11,664 nucleotides of DNA from Euperipatoides rowelli (GCA_003024985.2 PXIH01S0008745.1); one strand, 5' to 3'. Positions 1 to 7,439 are shown, counted from the stretch's first letter. Made by a program: numbers and translations. Notes: generated from the sequence alone by a model not told the origin.

Positions 1-499
1 GTAGGCTATACGTTATAACATCTAATCTTTTTCTTATTTTATTAATATATCCTATTTTTAATTTTAAAATATTTTATTTACATAACTTACTTATTTACCT
101 GTAAATACTTAGTGTATAACATCAGCCTTAATTTTTTTAAAAAACAAAACAAAACTAGGTGTCTGGAAGAGCATGTACTTTACATTAAGATCCAATATAA
201 ATAAAACATGTGATATTGCCCGTTGCCCTGGTTCGTGTCAAATTTATCAAAATCGTTCCAAAAACAATTTTTTCACCTCTAGGTTTTCATAGGGTTGGAG
301 CATATTGGATTTCACATGTAGTTGGAGTTAGGGTTCAGGGTTAGGACTGTAAATAAAAAAATGAAGGCTGCTATCCATCTTGATCATGTGACTTAGGTAT
401 TCCAGTATCTAGGCTCTCATGTCATTGTAAGGTAGTCAGTCATTTTCTAGACACCGAATATGTTGGCTGTACTTGCTGTCGGGCATTCTATGTGGGTCA

Positions 500-557
500 C
501 TAAACCAAAACTATTATCCCAATTTGAGTCGCGACTCAAAAAGGTTAAGAAACACTG
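500..557. mobile_element. hAT transposon terminus (solo end)
   Basis: The last 15 bases, GGTTAAGAAACACTG (543-557), are the reverse complement of CAGTGTTTCTTAACC, a typical hAT (Charlie/Ac-like) terminal repeat. Just inside the end lies an 18-bp perfect palindrome (523-540, centred on GTCGCGAC), and a GTGGGTCACTAAACCAAAA stretch (from 493), both familiar in subterminal regions of such elements. The following 8 bases, CTTTTTAA (558-565), would be the target-site duplication. No matching left terminus or duplicate of that 8-mer was found in the window, so the element is truncated or its other end lies to the left. Confidence 0.6.
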
Positions 558-855
558 CTTTTTAATAATTCCAAACTTTATGTACCTCCACTCCCCCCCC
601 CCCCAAAAAAAAAAAATTTTTTTATTCATAAATTGTCACCCCCCCCCCACCTCTCCTAAAATTTCATAACAGCTTAACTTCTTAAAATATTTTGATAGAC
701 GAATATTGTTCTTATGACCTTATACATAAAATATATCTTAAAACATATATCTATTATAACAAAAATTATTGGTCTTAATTGAATGAAAAAATGTTTGGCA
801 AACTGATAAAATAAATTTATTACCCGTACTATAAATTTGAAATCCTTCTCACTCA

Positions 856-991
856 CAAATATAGCAGGTAGTATGAATCTGTACTGTACGCTCAGAGCTC
901 TGTGTACAAATGTCATATTTATTTCACATGCAAATATAGCAGGTATCATGAATCTGTACTTTACGCTCAGAGCTCTGCGAACGAACGTCAT
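856..991. repeat. 75-bp tandem duplication, two copies
   Basis: The block 856-916 recurs at 931-991 with a period of 75 bp. Both copies share CAAATATAGCAGGTA, ATGAATCTGTACT and ACGCTCAGAGCTCTG, and differ by scattered substitutions. Because 75 is a multiple of three, open frames run through both copies on both strands, producing repeated 25-residue blocks. Openness on both strands argues against coding. This is most likely a local duplication in non-coding DNA. Confidence 0.85.
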
Positions 992-1159
992 GCAAAACAC
1001 AACTCTATCTGTGTGTACAATTTAATATGTCATGTATTGTAGCATTGAATCTCATTATAATATTGCTCAGTTGTAGAGCGTAATGTAAACGTCTTGCTTA
1101 TGTCATTTTTATCAACATAGATTTGACTTTTCTTATATTCAAAAATAATATTTTTGGTA

Positions 1160-1219
1160 ATAGTTGTGCCCCTCCCTTTATAAAGGGGGTGTGTGCACCC
1201 CACAGTTTGGAAAACATTG
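1160..1219. mobile_element. hAT-like transposon terminus (solo end)
   Basis: The stretch ends CCCCACAGTTTGGAAAACATTG. Read on the other strand it begins CAATGTTTTCCAAACTGTGG, which resembles hAT termini of the CAGTGTTTTCCAAACTGTGG type with one or two changes. A 14-bp perfect palindrome CCCTTTATAAAGGG (1174-1187) and a GTGTGTGCACC stretch lie just inside. The next 8 bases, GTTTAGGA (1220-1227), would be the target duplication, but no partner end was seen. The family assignment is by terminal pattern only. Confidence 0.45.
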
Positions 1220-1717
1220 GTTTAGGAAGTAAGCTCCTTTTCCAGACAAAAACTGGGAGTTTGCTTATAGATTGAATCAATTAGGTAAAAATTGTCTTAT
1301 TGTGTAAAGAAATAAAGAGGAAACAGAACACTTTGTTTCATTGTAATTATTTCAACAAGGAAAGAAGTAAAAATAACTGAATGTCTAATTATTTCCAAAG
1401 CAACTTATAGAGAATTATAACATTTTATCTTGAGTTGACAAATTTTAGCAGGGACATAATGAAACAATGGAATTTTTTGTCAATGCATGGATTAAAAGTG
1501 TGTGTGGGGGAGCAAATAGGGAAGCCTATTTTTCACAATATACATACTGTACATAAAATACTTATTGGGCACAAATGCTAAATTATTATTTCATAGATCA
1601 CTAAAGGGAAATTTTGTCAAATCATTAAATAGTTCATTTTATTCAGGAGTTTGAATTAAGTTTATAAACTGAGTATTATTGTAGGCTATTCACTTTTTTT
1701 AAAATACTCATTGAATA

Positions 1718-1735
1718 TTTTTATTGATATTTTAG
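1718..1735 (+). promoter_or_regulatory. Splice acceptor of the terminal exon
   Basis: A T-rich run ending ATATTTTAG precedes the open frame. If splicing occurs after the AG at 1735, the exon starts in phase 0 with GTT at 1736. The in-frame TAG (1733-1735) overlapping the acceptor marks the limit of the coding frame. The pyrimidine tract is interrupted by purines, so it is moderate in strength. Confidence 0.6.
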
Positions 1736-2221
1736 GTTCTATATAACTTTGAGAAGCGTTCGACTGCAGGACAATCTAATCGTTCCATTTGCCTTGCTGC
1801 CTTGGGTTCCAGCTTAGATTTCACGTCAACTTATCTTCTTGATATGCCCCTTCAGTATGTTTTAATGATTTATTTTTATACTACTATTAATTATACTAAT
1901 TTGCTCCAAGCCCTCATCTTCCAGAGGAAAACGTTGGTTGAAAGTAAAGATAATGAAATTCAATCAAAATGGATGCTCACTTGTACTAAGCTGAAAGGAC
2001 AAATTTGTAGATACTGTGGAATGGTATTTCTATCGTGTTTAATGGTTATTTTCATTGTAGCGCTTGTATGGAAGTCTATGACATTTCTTACTCTTCTGTG
2101 TCCTTTGTCGCTATTAATTATATTTGCAGGTTGGGAATTGTATTTAAAATATCAATTAAATAAAACCACAAAACCAGCTCCTCTAGAAAGTCAGGTAGAA
2201 GAAGAATATACACTATACTGA
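1736..2221 (+). CDS. C-terminal exon of an unrecognised multi-pass membrane protein (partial)
   Basis: This is an open frame of 161 codons plus a TGA stop, entered from a splice acceptor, so the protein's N-terminal part lies upstream of the window. It begins VLYNFEKRSTAGQSNRS. Hydrophobic segments lie at about residues 38-51 (around LDMPLQYVLMIYFY), 95-112 (GMVFLSCLMVIFIVALVW) and 115-133 (MTFLTLLCPLSLLIIFAGW). A charged, lysine-rich loop (about 64-93) separates the first from the second, and a polar, acidic tail ends EEEYTLY. Possible N-glycosylation sequons are NRS (residue 15), NYT (52) and NKT (142). Base composition is visibly less AT-biased than its flanks, and it is the longest coherent reading frame in the window. 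I considered PHTF-type proteins and rejected them because the C-terminus does not resemble that family. A retained pseudogene is possible but nothing is broken. No function is claimed. Confidence 0.7.
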   Translation, partial: VLYNFEKRSTAGQSNRSICLAALGSSLDFTSTYLLDMPLQYVLMIYFYTTINYTNLLQALIFQRKTLVESKDNEIQSKWMLTCTKLKGQICRYCGMVFLSCLMVIFIVALVWKSMTFLTLLCPLSLLIIFAGWELYLKYQLNKTTKPAPLESQVEEEYTLY

Positions 2222-2226
2222 TCATT

Positions 2227-2297
2227 TTACAAGCTATTTATGAATTATATAAAAACCAGAAGGATATAAACCCAAATATTAAATAAATAGCTTGTAA
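2227..2297 (+). repeat. 15-bp perfect inverted repeat overlapping the poly(A) signal
   Basis: TTACAAGCTATTTAT (2227-2241) is the exact reverse complement of ATAAATAGCTTGTAA (2283-2297), with a 41-nt loop. The left arm starts 6 bases after the stop codon. The right arm contains five of the six bases of AATAAA (2282-2287). In RNA this could fold into a stem that masks the polyadenylation signal. It could also be a remnant of a small palindromic insertion. Confidence 0.8.
2282..2287 (+). terminator. Polyadenylation signal AATAAA
   Basis: A canonical hexamer lies 60 bases downstream of the stop codon. It is followed at the right distance by a T-then-G-rich tract (2317-2343) that could act as the downstream element. 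AATAAA is common by chance in AT-rich DNA, but position and context favour this one. Confidence 0.6.
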
Positions 2298-2316
2298 CAG
2301 TAAAAATTTAATACTC

Positions 2317-2345
2317 TTTTTTTGGGGGGCGGTGGGTGGGGGAGA
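2317..2345 (+). promoter_or_regulatory. T/G-rich tract downstream of the poly(A) signal
   Basis: A run of T is followed by GGGGGGCGGTGGGTGGGGGA (2324-2343). In animals, U/G-rich downstream elements and G-rich pause sites assist 3' end formation. Several G runs separated by single bases make a G-quadruplex conceivable. Its role is inferred from position only. Confidence 0.4.
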
Positions 2346-3732
2346 AAGGCAGAATTTTATGAAAATGTCTTTAGAAAATGAAATGTTAATTTCTGTCGAT
2401 GTTTAATATGCATTTACTTATATACTCTTTCATGTTATTTATTGGGGGGGGGGGAAATGTGAGATTACTAAAATACTCGATATATTTTTATTTATTAGAC
2501 TGTTTTGAGCAATTTTTTTTTTGCATACAAATCTAATTGTCTAAGAGTGAAAATGTTTGATATGTCTTAATAATATTCTATTCACCTTTACGAAATATCA
2601 CATTGTAATGTTATTTAGGGAGTACTGTACATTCAATTCTTGAGTTAAGAACAAAATGTGTTCCTACAAATGTGTATATTAGTTGAACAATAGATTTTCA
2701 TGTTAAAATGAAGGTTCGTTTTACGATTCTAAAAAAGAATTCCTAAATGTTTTTTTTTTTTTTTTTTTAATATTGTGTCTTATGCAATGTATTCATGAAT
2801 ATTTCAAACATTCAAAACAAAATATTAAATAATAGCGATAGAAAACAAGTCTATATAATTAGGAGACATTTCGAATTTGCTAAGTATAAATGGCCAGTTA
2901 ATTAACAATATTACATTGTCGTATTCTATAAAAAGTGTTAGAATGTCATGTAAATTATAAACAAAAACTTTTTTTTTTACAATTAGGAATTGTAATTGTT
3001 ATAATACGGTACTGAACAGTTCATAAAATTTCTTTGAAAGTCTAGCCTAACGCCCTAACTGCTGCCATTTATTTAAATTCGGACACATTGTCCATATTTT
3101 AAACGGCAAATTTTTTAAATATATATATATTTATTTCCTTTTTACAATAATTATTTCTATCATGAAAAATTTTTGAATTAACATTGTAATTTTTGAAAAA
3201 CTGGTGAATAGTATATTGATAAAACCTTTTTTGGTTTTCTAAGAAAGACTAACTATATTTTTAACTCTGCATATACGGTATACAACAATTTTATAATTGC
3301 TTTAAATTATAATATTTTCCATAGCCTTTATTTTTGTTCAGAAAATAAAATACTACACTTTTTTTTTTCTAAATCTTATAAAAAAATTACTCTGTGGAAT
3401 ATGAGAAATATTTATTTTTCACAATATCTGTACTTTTTCACAGACTTAAGAAAAAAAATTTTTTTGATATTCAAATCACAAATTTGAAAGAGTTGCATTT
3501 TTCTCATGGAAAAAAATGTTTGTATCGAAATGAGATTTTTTTTTTTCCCCAACAACGATCTTTTTGATCACCAGACAAAATATTTTCACTATTTGTCAAC
3601 TTTGAAATTAATACGGGTACTCATGGTTGTGATGCAGCTAAATATGTTAATATTTTTTGTATTAAGGGATTTATCCGTTTCAGAAAGATACATATTCAAA
3701 TTTCTAGGTGTCTTATACAAAGGAAATCTTAA
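2346..3732. other. AT-rich intergenic stretch without recognised genes
   Basis: I see no coding region or complete mobile element here. There are homopolymer runs (G11 at 2444-2454, a long T run near 2751-2769) and an (AT)n patch near 3119-3131. Open frames near the right end run into the adjoining MITE and have low-complexity composition. Confidence 0.6.
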
Positions 3733-3952
3733 CCGTTTCCACTCCACATTAAAATTGCATTGATTGCATTCTGTTAAATCCCCTGATTTTAATTTTAGTT
3801 TTTTTATAAATCATTTGGTTTGATTAAAACAAATATATTTTAGTCCCTTTGAACATAAATTTTTCTAATTTGAAGCATTTTTGAGGCTAACAATAATTGT
3901 TGAATTGTAAAGAAAAAATGTCTACATATTACCGTCAGTGGAGTGGAAAGGG
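3733..3952. mobile_element. piggyBac-like MITE, 220 bp, flanked by TTAA
   Basis: The left end is CCGTTTCCACTCCAC (3733-3747). The right end GTGGAGTGGAAAGGG (3938-3952) is its reverse complement with one mismatch. Each end abuts TTAA (3729-3732 and 3953-3956), the strict target duplication of piggyBac elements, and termini of the TTAACCCTTT type are usual for this superfamily. The interior is AT-rich with no transposase, so this is a non-autonomous element mobilised in trans. The single TIR mismatch (G versus C at the third base) suggests moderate age. Confidence 0.85.
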
Positions 3953-3956
3953 TTAA

Positions 3957-4764
3957 GTCTTTATTGAGTCGTTATAACTTTAAAATCTTCAATACCTAAT
4001 GGAGAAAAATTAACCGTCGAATTCAAAGTACTGTTTTATGTTGTATCAATTGAGTCTCGTGTCTATATAATTCCCCCCCTCCCTACTGTTGTAAGTTTCT
4101 CAAAATTGTACTTCATCACTAGAAATATACAGTATCTCTACTAAACATTTTACAATTATTTTATTTCATCAAATGATGCATACAAAAATTCCAATTAATA
4201 ATATGAACATTTAAGCTATCCAAAATAACCATATTGATTTGACAATTGGGATGGGTAGAATGATCACCTCATATGATCATTGGATAAGTGAAAGGGAAAA
4301 AAAACTTCCCTGTGAAAAAAAATAAAAATGTTAATATCGCACCGAAACTTTGCCAATTATGTAAATTGTTTGTGTTTTGTAGGTAGCCTCTTGAATTATA
4401 ATTTGATTTAATCAGGATAATTAGATTATCCTCTTGATAAAAATAATGAAAGATCTCACAAAGTTATGTTGTTGAGCATAATAATTTGCTCTTATTAATC
4501 CTCGGATAGTGATATTAGTTTGGAAGTTCAGTATATAGTGTAAGTAATACATAAAAATCTATATAACATTTTGATAAGCTTAGAAAGTTGAAACCATTTT
4601 AACTTATTTTGATTCTATAGAATTCAGCAGCTTATATTTTTTCTTAGTTTAGGGGAGGCCGCCAGTGTCTTTTCTTGGCACTAAATCCACATACAGTACA
4701 TCACATTGTTCAAAATAACTATTTTCCTCTTTATTTGTAATGTTGTATGTCTATCATCCCATCA
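3957..4764. other. AT-rich stretch, no gene recognised
   Basis: No coding region or complete element was found. A short inverted repeat AATGATCA/TGATCATT lies at about 4259-4281. The less AT-rich patch 4650-4764 may still belong to the decayed retroelement that follows, downstream of gag on the minus strand, but I could not identify protease or reverse transcriptase motifs in it. Confidence 0.5.
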
Positions 4765-5530
4765 AGGTTTTGGCGCACCACTTTTTTTGCCAAATGCCTT
4801 CTCAACTTAAATTTGTTGCCTGTCTGGTTAAAGCTGGACATTGTTTTCTTCCATACTTAGGCCCACATCATTTACAGTTGAATTGACTGTATCTAATGTC
4901 CACATTTTTCTGTTGCAAATATTTTTTATTTTTACTACAACAGTTTTGTTGTCAGATTCATTCATTTCATACATTTGTTTAGTTACTTGTTCCGGTACCA
5001 AATACATATGAATTGCTTTATCTAGTGTTCAATTCTTTGCTTCTAAGAGTATTTCTCAACAGTTTCAGTTTTTTACTCCAAAAATAATTTGGTTTCTGAA
5101 TATACTGCCGACTAACAATATAATCACAATCCTTTATTCACAATTTAGTTTTAATTTACTCCGAATACATTAAAAGTTTTGTTTTCTTAATGTGGCAGAT
5201 TATTAAATTGAATCTCAAATACGACTCGATCCAGTGTCAGCGCCAAGGGACACCATAAATTTTTAATTACCTTATCCTTTTTTTAATTTTAACATAAATG
5301 TCTGCTGGTTCTATATTAGTTGTTCCCATTAATGTCACTACGATACGCTGCCCTTTTTTACGATTTGCCATGAATTGACAATAGTGAAAATGTTTTAAAA
5401 CTAGTTGATTCAAATTGTATATAAAAGTGTCAATGGGACCAAATCTATAATTTATTCCAACAATGTCATGGTGGGGCCAATTACTAGTCGGACAATATAT
5501 TTTAATATTTTTCCCCCCATATGTTCCTAA
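4765..5530 (-). pseudogene. Decayed Ty3/Gypsy-type retrotransposon gag fragment
   Basis: Minus-strand conceptual translation gives gag-like pieces in the expected order. An N-terminal part (about 5530-5269) contains VVTLMG and a downstream DIY. A Cys-Glu pair at 5142 sits in the same frame as RNQIIFGVKN starting at 5097 and TLDKAI at 5028. A zinc-knuckle region (4876-4777), in another frame, shows C-x2-C-x3-Y-x4-C followed by Pro-Ala; the Tyr codon is one base from His. A second, more eroded knuckle with several altered Cys/His codons follows. In-frame stops occur at 5267-5269, near 5067, 5058 and 5031 and inside the first knuckle, and at least two frame changes are needed. Gag packages the element RNA in autonomous copies; this one is clearly dead. 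No protease, reverse transcriptase, integrase or LTRs were recognised nearby. The assignment rests on motif order and spacing. Confidence 0.7.
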
Positions 5531-6314
5531 TCATTGCTGTCATAAAGTTTCAAATATTTCCTCTACCGTGAAAGAAGAGATCTTTTTTTTTTTTTTTTGA
5601 TGATTTAGAAAACATCTATTGAAAAAAAAACTTGGTCATTGTCTAAATCTGCTAGTTACTTAATGAAGTACATTTAAATTGTCACGATGAAGGAACCATT
5701 AATATAAACAGTCCACATATTTCTCATGAATGCCCTGATTATTAAATATACACTCTTATGTGACAAAATTATGTTTAGATTTGTCATTATTGTTATTTTA
5801 TGATAATGTTTATGTATTAGCTTAAAAATGTTAATTAAAGGAACAATAATTTATTGTTTATTTTACCGATGTTTGGGGATTATGGGATCTAATGTAGTTG
5901 GATTGTCTGAATGGATTTTGATTATATTCACCATTTTTGTTTAATTCTCTTTGTTAAGCCATTAATTCTTGGGTTTTACATTCTCTGGTTTACATATTCT
6001 ATTCCTAAATTTGAATTTTTACATTTATTTCGGTAAGCAAAGTACCGGTATTCTACTGTTAAGTTTAATAATGAAAGTAATTGATGTAAAAGGTACACCA
6101 TAGCCTCAATGTGAGTTGTAATTTGGTTCCTAAAATATGCACCTCAAATCAGGATCTAAATTTCCATAGGAATATAGGTTCTTGTACAATAAAGGGAAAG
6201 AAAGATTTCAATTTAGTGAGGTGGGCAAATTGAGGACATTAAAATGAAGTCATTTATAAACAACTGAGAAAAACATTTCAAAATGCAATAAAAAAAAAAG
6301 TTTTGTTAGGATAA
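5531..6314. other. AT-rich stretch, no gene recognised
   Basis: This contains a T run (about 5583-5599) and otherwise ordinary AT-rich sequence. Part of the left side could be 5' leader or LTR of the decayed retroelement, but no terminal repeat pair is visible. Confidence 0.5.
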
Positions 6315-6457
6315 TCTAACTATAATAAAGAGCAAGTTTGATCATAATGTCTGTCACGCTGCTCGGCCGTCTTCTGCGGGCCAATGATGCCCGAAGATGT
6401 TTTCGTTCTATTTTCTGTCCATAGATGTCGCTGTGTTCGTCATTTTTGACAAACTAG
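6315..6457 (+). repeat. Array monomer 1
   Basis: This is the most diverged unit at both ends. The left end reads TCTAACTATAATAAAG, and the segment GGGCTTTT present before AAACTAG in unit 4 is missing. Its mid-unit palindrome is imperfect (GTCTTCTGCGG). Its terminal hairpin is GTCA-TTTT-TGAC. Confidence 0.8.
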
Positions 6458-6606
6458 TCTAATATACTAAAAGGCAAGTTTGGTCATGATGTCTGTAATG
6501 TTGCTCGGCCATCTTCGGGAGCCGATGACACCCAAAGATGTTTTCGCTTTATTTTCTGTCCATAGATGTCGCTGTATCCATCATTTTTAACAGGCTTTTA
6601 AACTAG
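6458..6606 (+). repeat. Array monomer 2
   Basis: Full-length 149-bp unit beginning TCTAATATACTAAAAGGCAAG and ending AAACTAG. The mid-unit palindrome has eroded to CATCTTCGGG/CCCAAAGATG. Confidence 0.85.
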
Positions 6607-6755
6607 TCTAATATACTAAAATGCAAGTTTGGTCATGATGTCTGTAACGTTGCTTGCCATCTTCGGAAGGCCGATGATGGCCGAAGATGTTTTTGCTCTA
6701 TTTTATGTCCATAGATGTCACTGTGTCCATTATTTTTGAAGGCCTTTTAAACTAG
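6607..6755 (+). repeat. Array monomer 3
   Basis: Full-length 149-bp unit. It retains the perfect 9-bp mid-unit palindrome arms CATCTTCGG (6658-6666) and CCGAAGATG (6681-6689). The terminal hairpin is degraded (CCATTA/TGAAGG). Confidence 0.85.
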
Positions 6756-6891
6756 TCTAATATAATAAACGTCAAGTTTGGCCATGATGTCTGTCACGCT
6801 GCTCGGTCATCTTCGGCAGGCCGATGATGCCCGAAGATGTTTTCGCTCTGATGTCGCTGTGTCCATCATTTTTGACGGGCTTTTAAACTAG
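6756..6891 (+). repeat. Array monomer 4 (14-bp internal deletion)
   Basis: 136-bp unit lacking the segment ATTTTCTGTCCATA between GCTCT and GATGTCG that the other units carry. It keeps the perfect mid-unit palindrome (6808-6816 with 6831-6839) and a clear 3' hairpin (6863-6868 with 6873-6878), 9 nt before CTAG. Confidence 0.85.
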
Positions 6892-7041
6892 TCTAATATA
6901 ATAAACAGCAAGTTTGGTCATGATGTCTGTAACGCTGCTCGGCCATCTTCGGCGAGACGATGATGCCCAAAGATTTTTTGGCTCTATTTTCTGTCTATAG
7001 ATGTCGCTGTGTCCATCATTTTTGACGGCCGTTTAAACTAG
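6892..7041 (+). repeat. Array monomer 5 (right end of array)
   Basis: 150-bp unit ending TTTAAACTAG at 7041. The following bases (TGAATAAATAG) no longer match the array, so this is the real right boundary. The mid-unit palindrome is eroded (CCCAAAGAT). Confidence 0.85.
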
Positions 7042-7370
7042 TGAATAAATAGAATATTAAATTAAAAAAATAATAATGTTTCTTACTATTTTTAAGAAAT
7101 ATTAAGTTATTTTTAATTCTTTTTTTTAACATTTACAGTATTTAATAGGAAATAGCAGTGTGTTTTTATTTCTGTATACTCACATTGATTCTTTTTTTTT
7201 TTAAAAAAAACTCTTAGAGGTTGAATTTACTTAACTATTACAAACAACGCACTGATGAAAAATAAATGACTCGGAATGAAAAATAGCTCAATTATTCAAT
7301 GTTGAAACGACTCACATCAAAGCTCCGGTGTATCTAGGTATAATTATATACTGTAGTTCCTCCTAATATA

Positions 7371-7439
7371 AAGATTAAATTAATTACTGGATACATATCA
7401 CAAGATGTTTTGAATATTAATTTAATCTTATTGAATTAA
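7371..7439. repeat. 14-bp perfect inverted repeat
   Basis: AAGATTAAATTAAT (7371-7384) pairs exactly with ATTAATTTAATCTT (7426-7439) across a 41-nt spacer. Composition is nearly pure AT, so chance is possible. No target duplication was seen. Confidence 0.6.

Larger units (their letters stand above)
1..1735 (+). other. Probable intron (3' part) upstream of the terminal exon
   Basis: This AT-rich stretch ends in a splice-acceptor-like sequence (TTTTTATTGATATTTTAG, ending at 1735) directly before the open exon. The AG is also the end of an in-frame TAG, so the reading frame cannot extend further left without splicing. No upstream exon was recognised, and the donor site would lie outside the window. 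The stretch contains two solo hAT ends, a 75-bp tandem duplication and C/A/T homopolymer runs (C12 at 593-604, A12 at 605-616, C10 at 639-648). Intron status is inferred from the acceptor and exon, not proven. Confidence 0.5.
2222..2310 (+). other. Probable 3' UTR
   Basis: The stretch runs from the stop codon to the expected cleavage zone 10-25 bases past the AATAAA at 2282. It is about 60-90 bases long, which is short for an animal gene. A 15-bp inverted repeat occupies most of it. Transcription is inferred from the exon and the poly(A) signal. Confidence 0.5.
6315..7041 (+). mobile_element. Tandem array of five Helitron-like monomers
   Basis: Five head-to-tail units of 143, 149, 149, 136 and 150 bp start at 6315, 6458, 6607, 6756 and 6892. 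Each starts TCTAA and ends CTAG, and the next unit starts at the very next base. The block is preceded by A (6314) and followed by T (7042). Helitrons characteristically begin with TC, end with CTRR and insert between A and T. Near each 3' end is a short hairpin of the form CCATCA-TTTT-TGACGG, with one A/C mismatch, ending about 9 nt before CTAG (clearest at 6863-6878 and 7013-7028). A second palindrome, CATCTTCGG...CCGAAGATG, lies mid-unit. There is no open frame, so the units would be non-autonomous. The array is clearly richer in GC than its surroundings. An alternative is a satellite whose monomer merely resembles Helitron ends. Confidence 0.75.

Noticed and set aside
229-240. Possible RNA polymerase III B box (GGTTCGTGTCA)
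   Set aside because: It deviates from the consensus and has no convincing A box or cloverleaf, so no tRNA or SINE is claimed.
328-345. Interstitial telomere-like sequence (TTAGGG-TTCAGGG-TTAGG)
   Set aside because: Only three imperfect units; too short to claim a telomeric fusion or insertion.
447-669. Overlapping open frames on both strands (60 and 69 codons)
   Set aside because: They cross the hAT terminus and the C/A/T homopolymer runs; proline, lysine and glycine runs come from homopolymers.
674-1025. Open frames with internal 25-residue repeats on both strands
   Set aside because: Explained by the 75-bp tandem duplication, whose period is a multiple of three. Openness on both strands argues against coding.
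1098-1280. Minus-strand open frame
   Set aside because: It runs through the hAT terminus and has no recognisable content.
3506-3763. 85-codon plus-strand open frame
   Set aside because: It ends inside the piggyBac-like MITE and is low-complexity translation of AT-rich DNA.
6315-7041. CRISPR-like array
   Set aside because: Units of about 150 bp are repeated along their whole length with no unique spacers, in a eukaryotic context.
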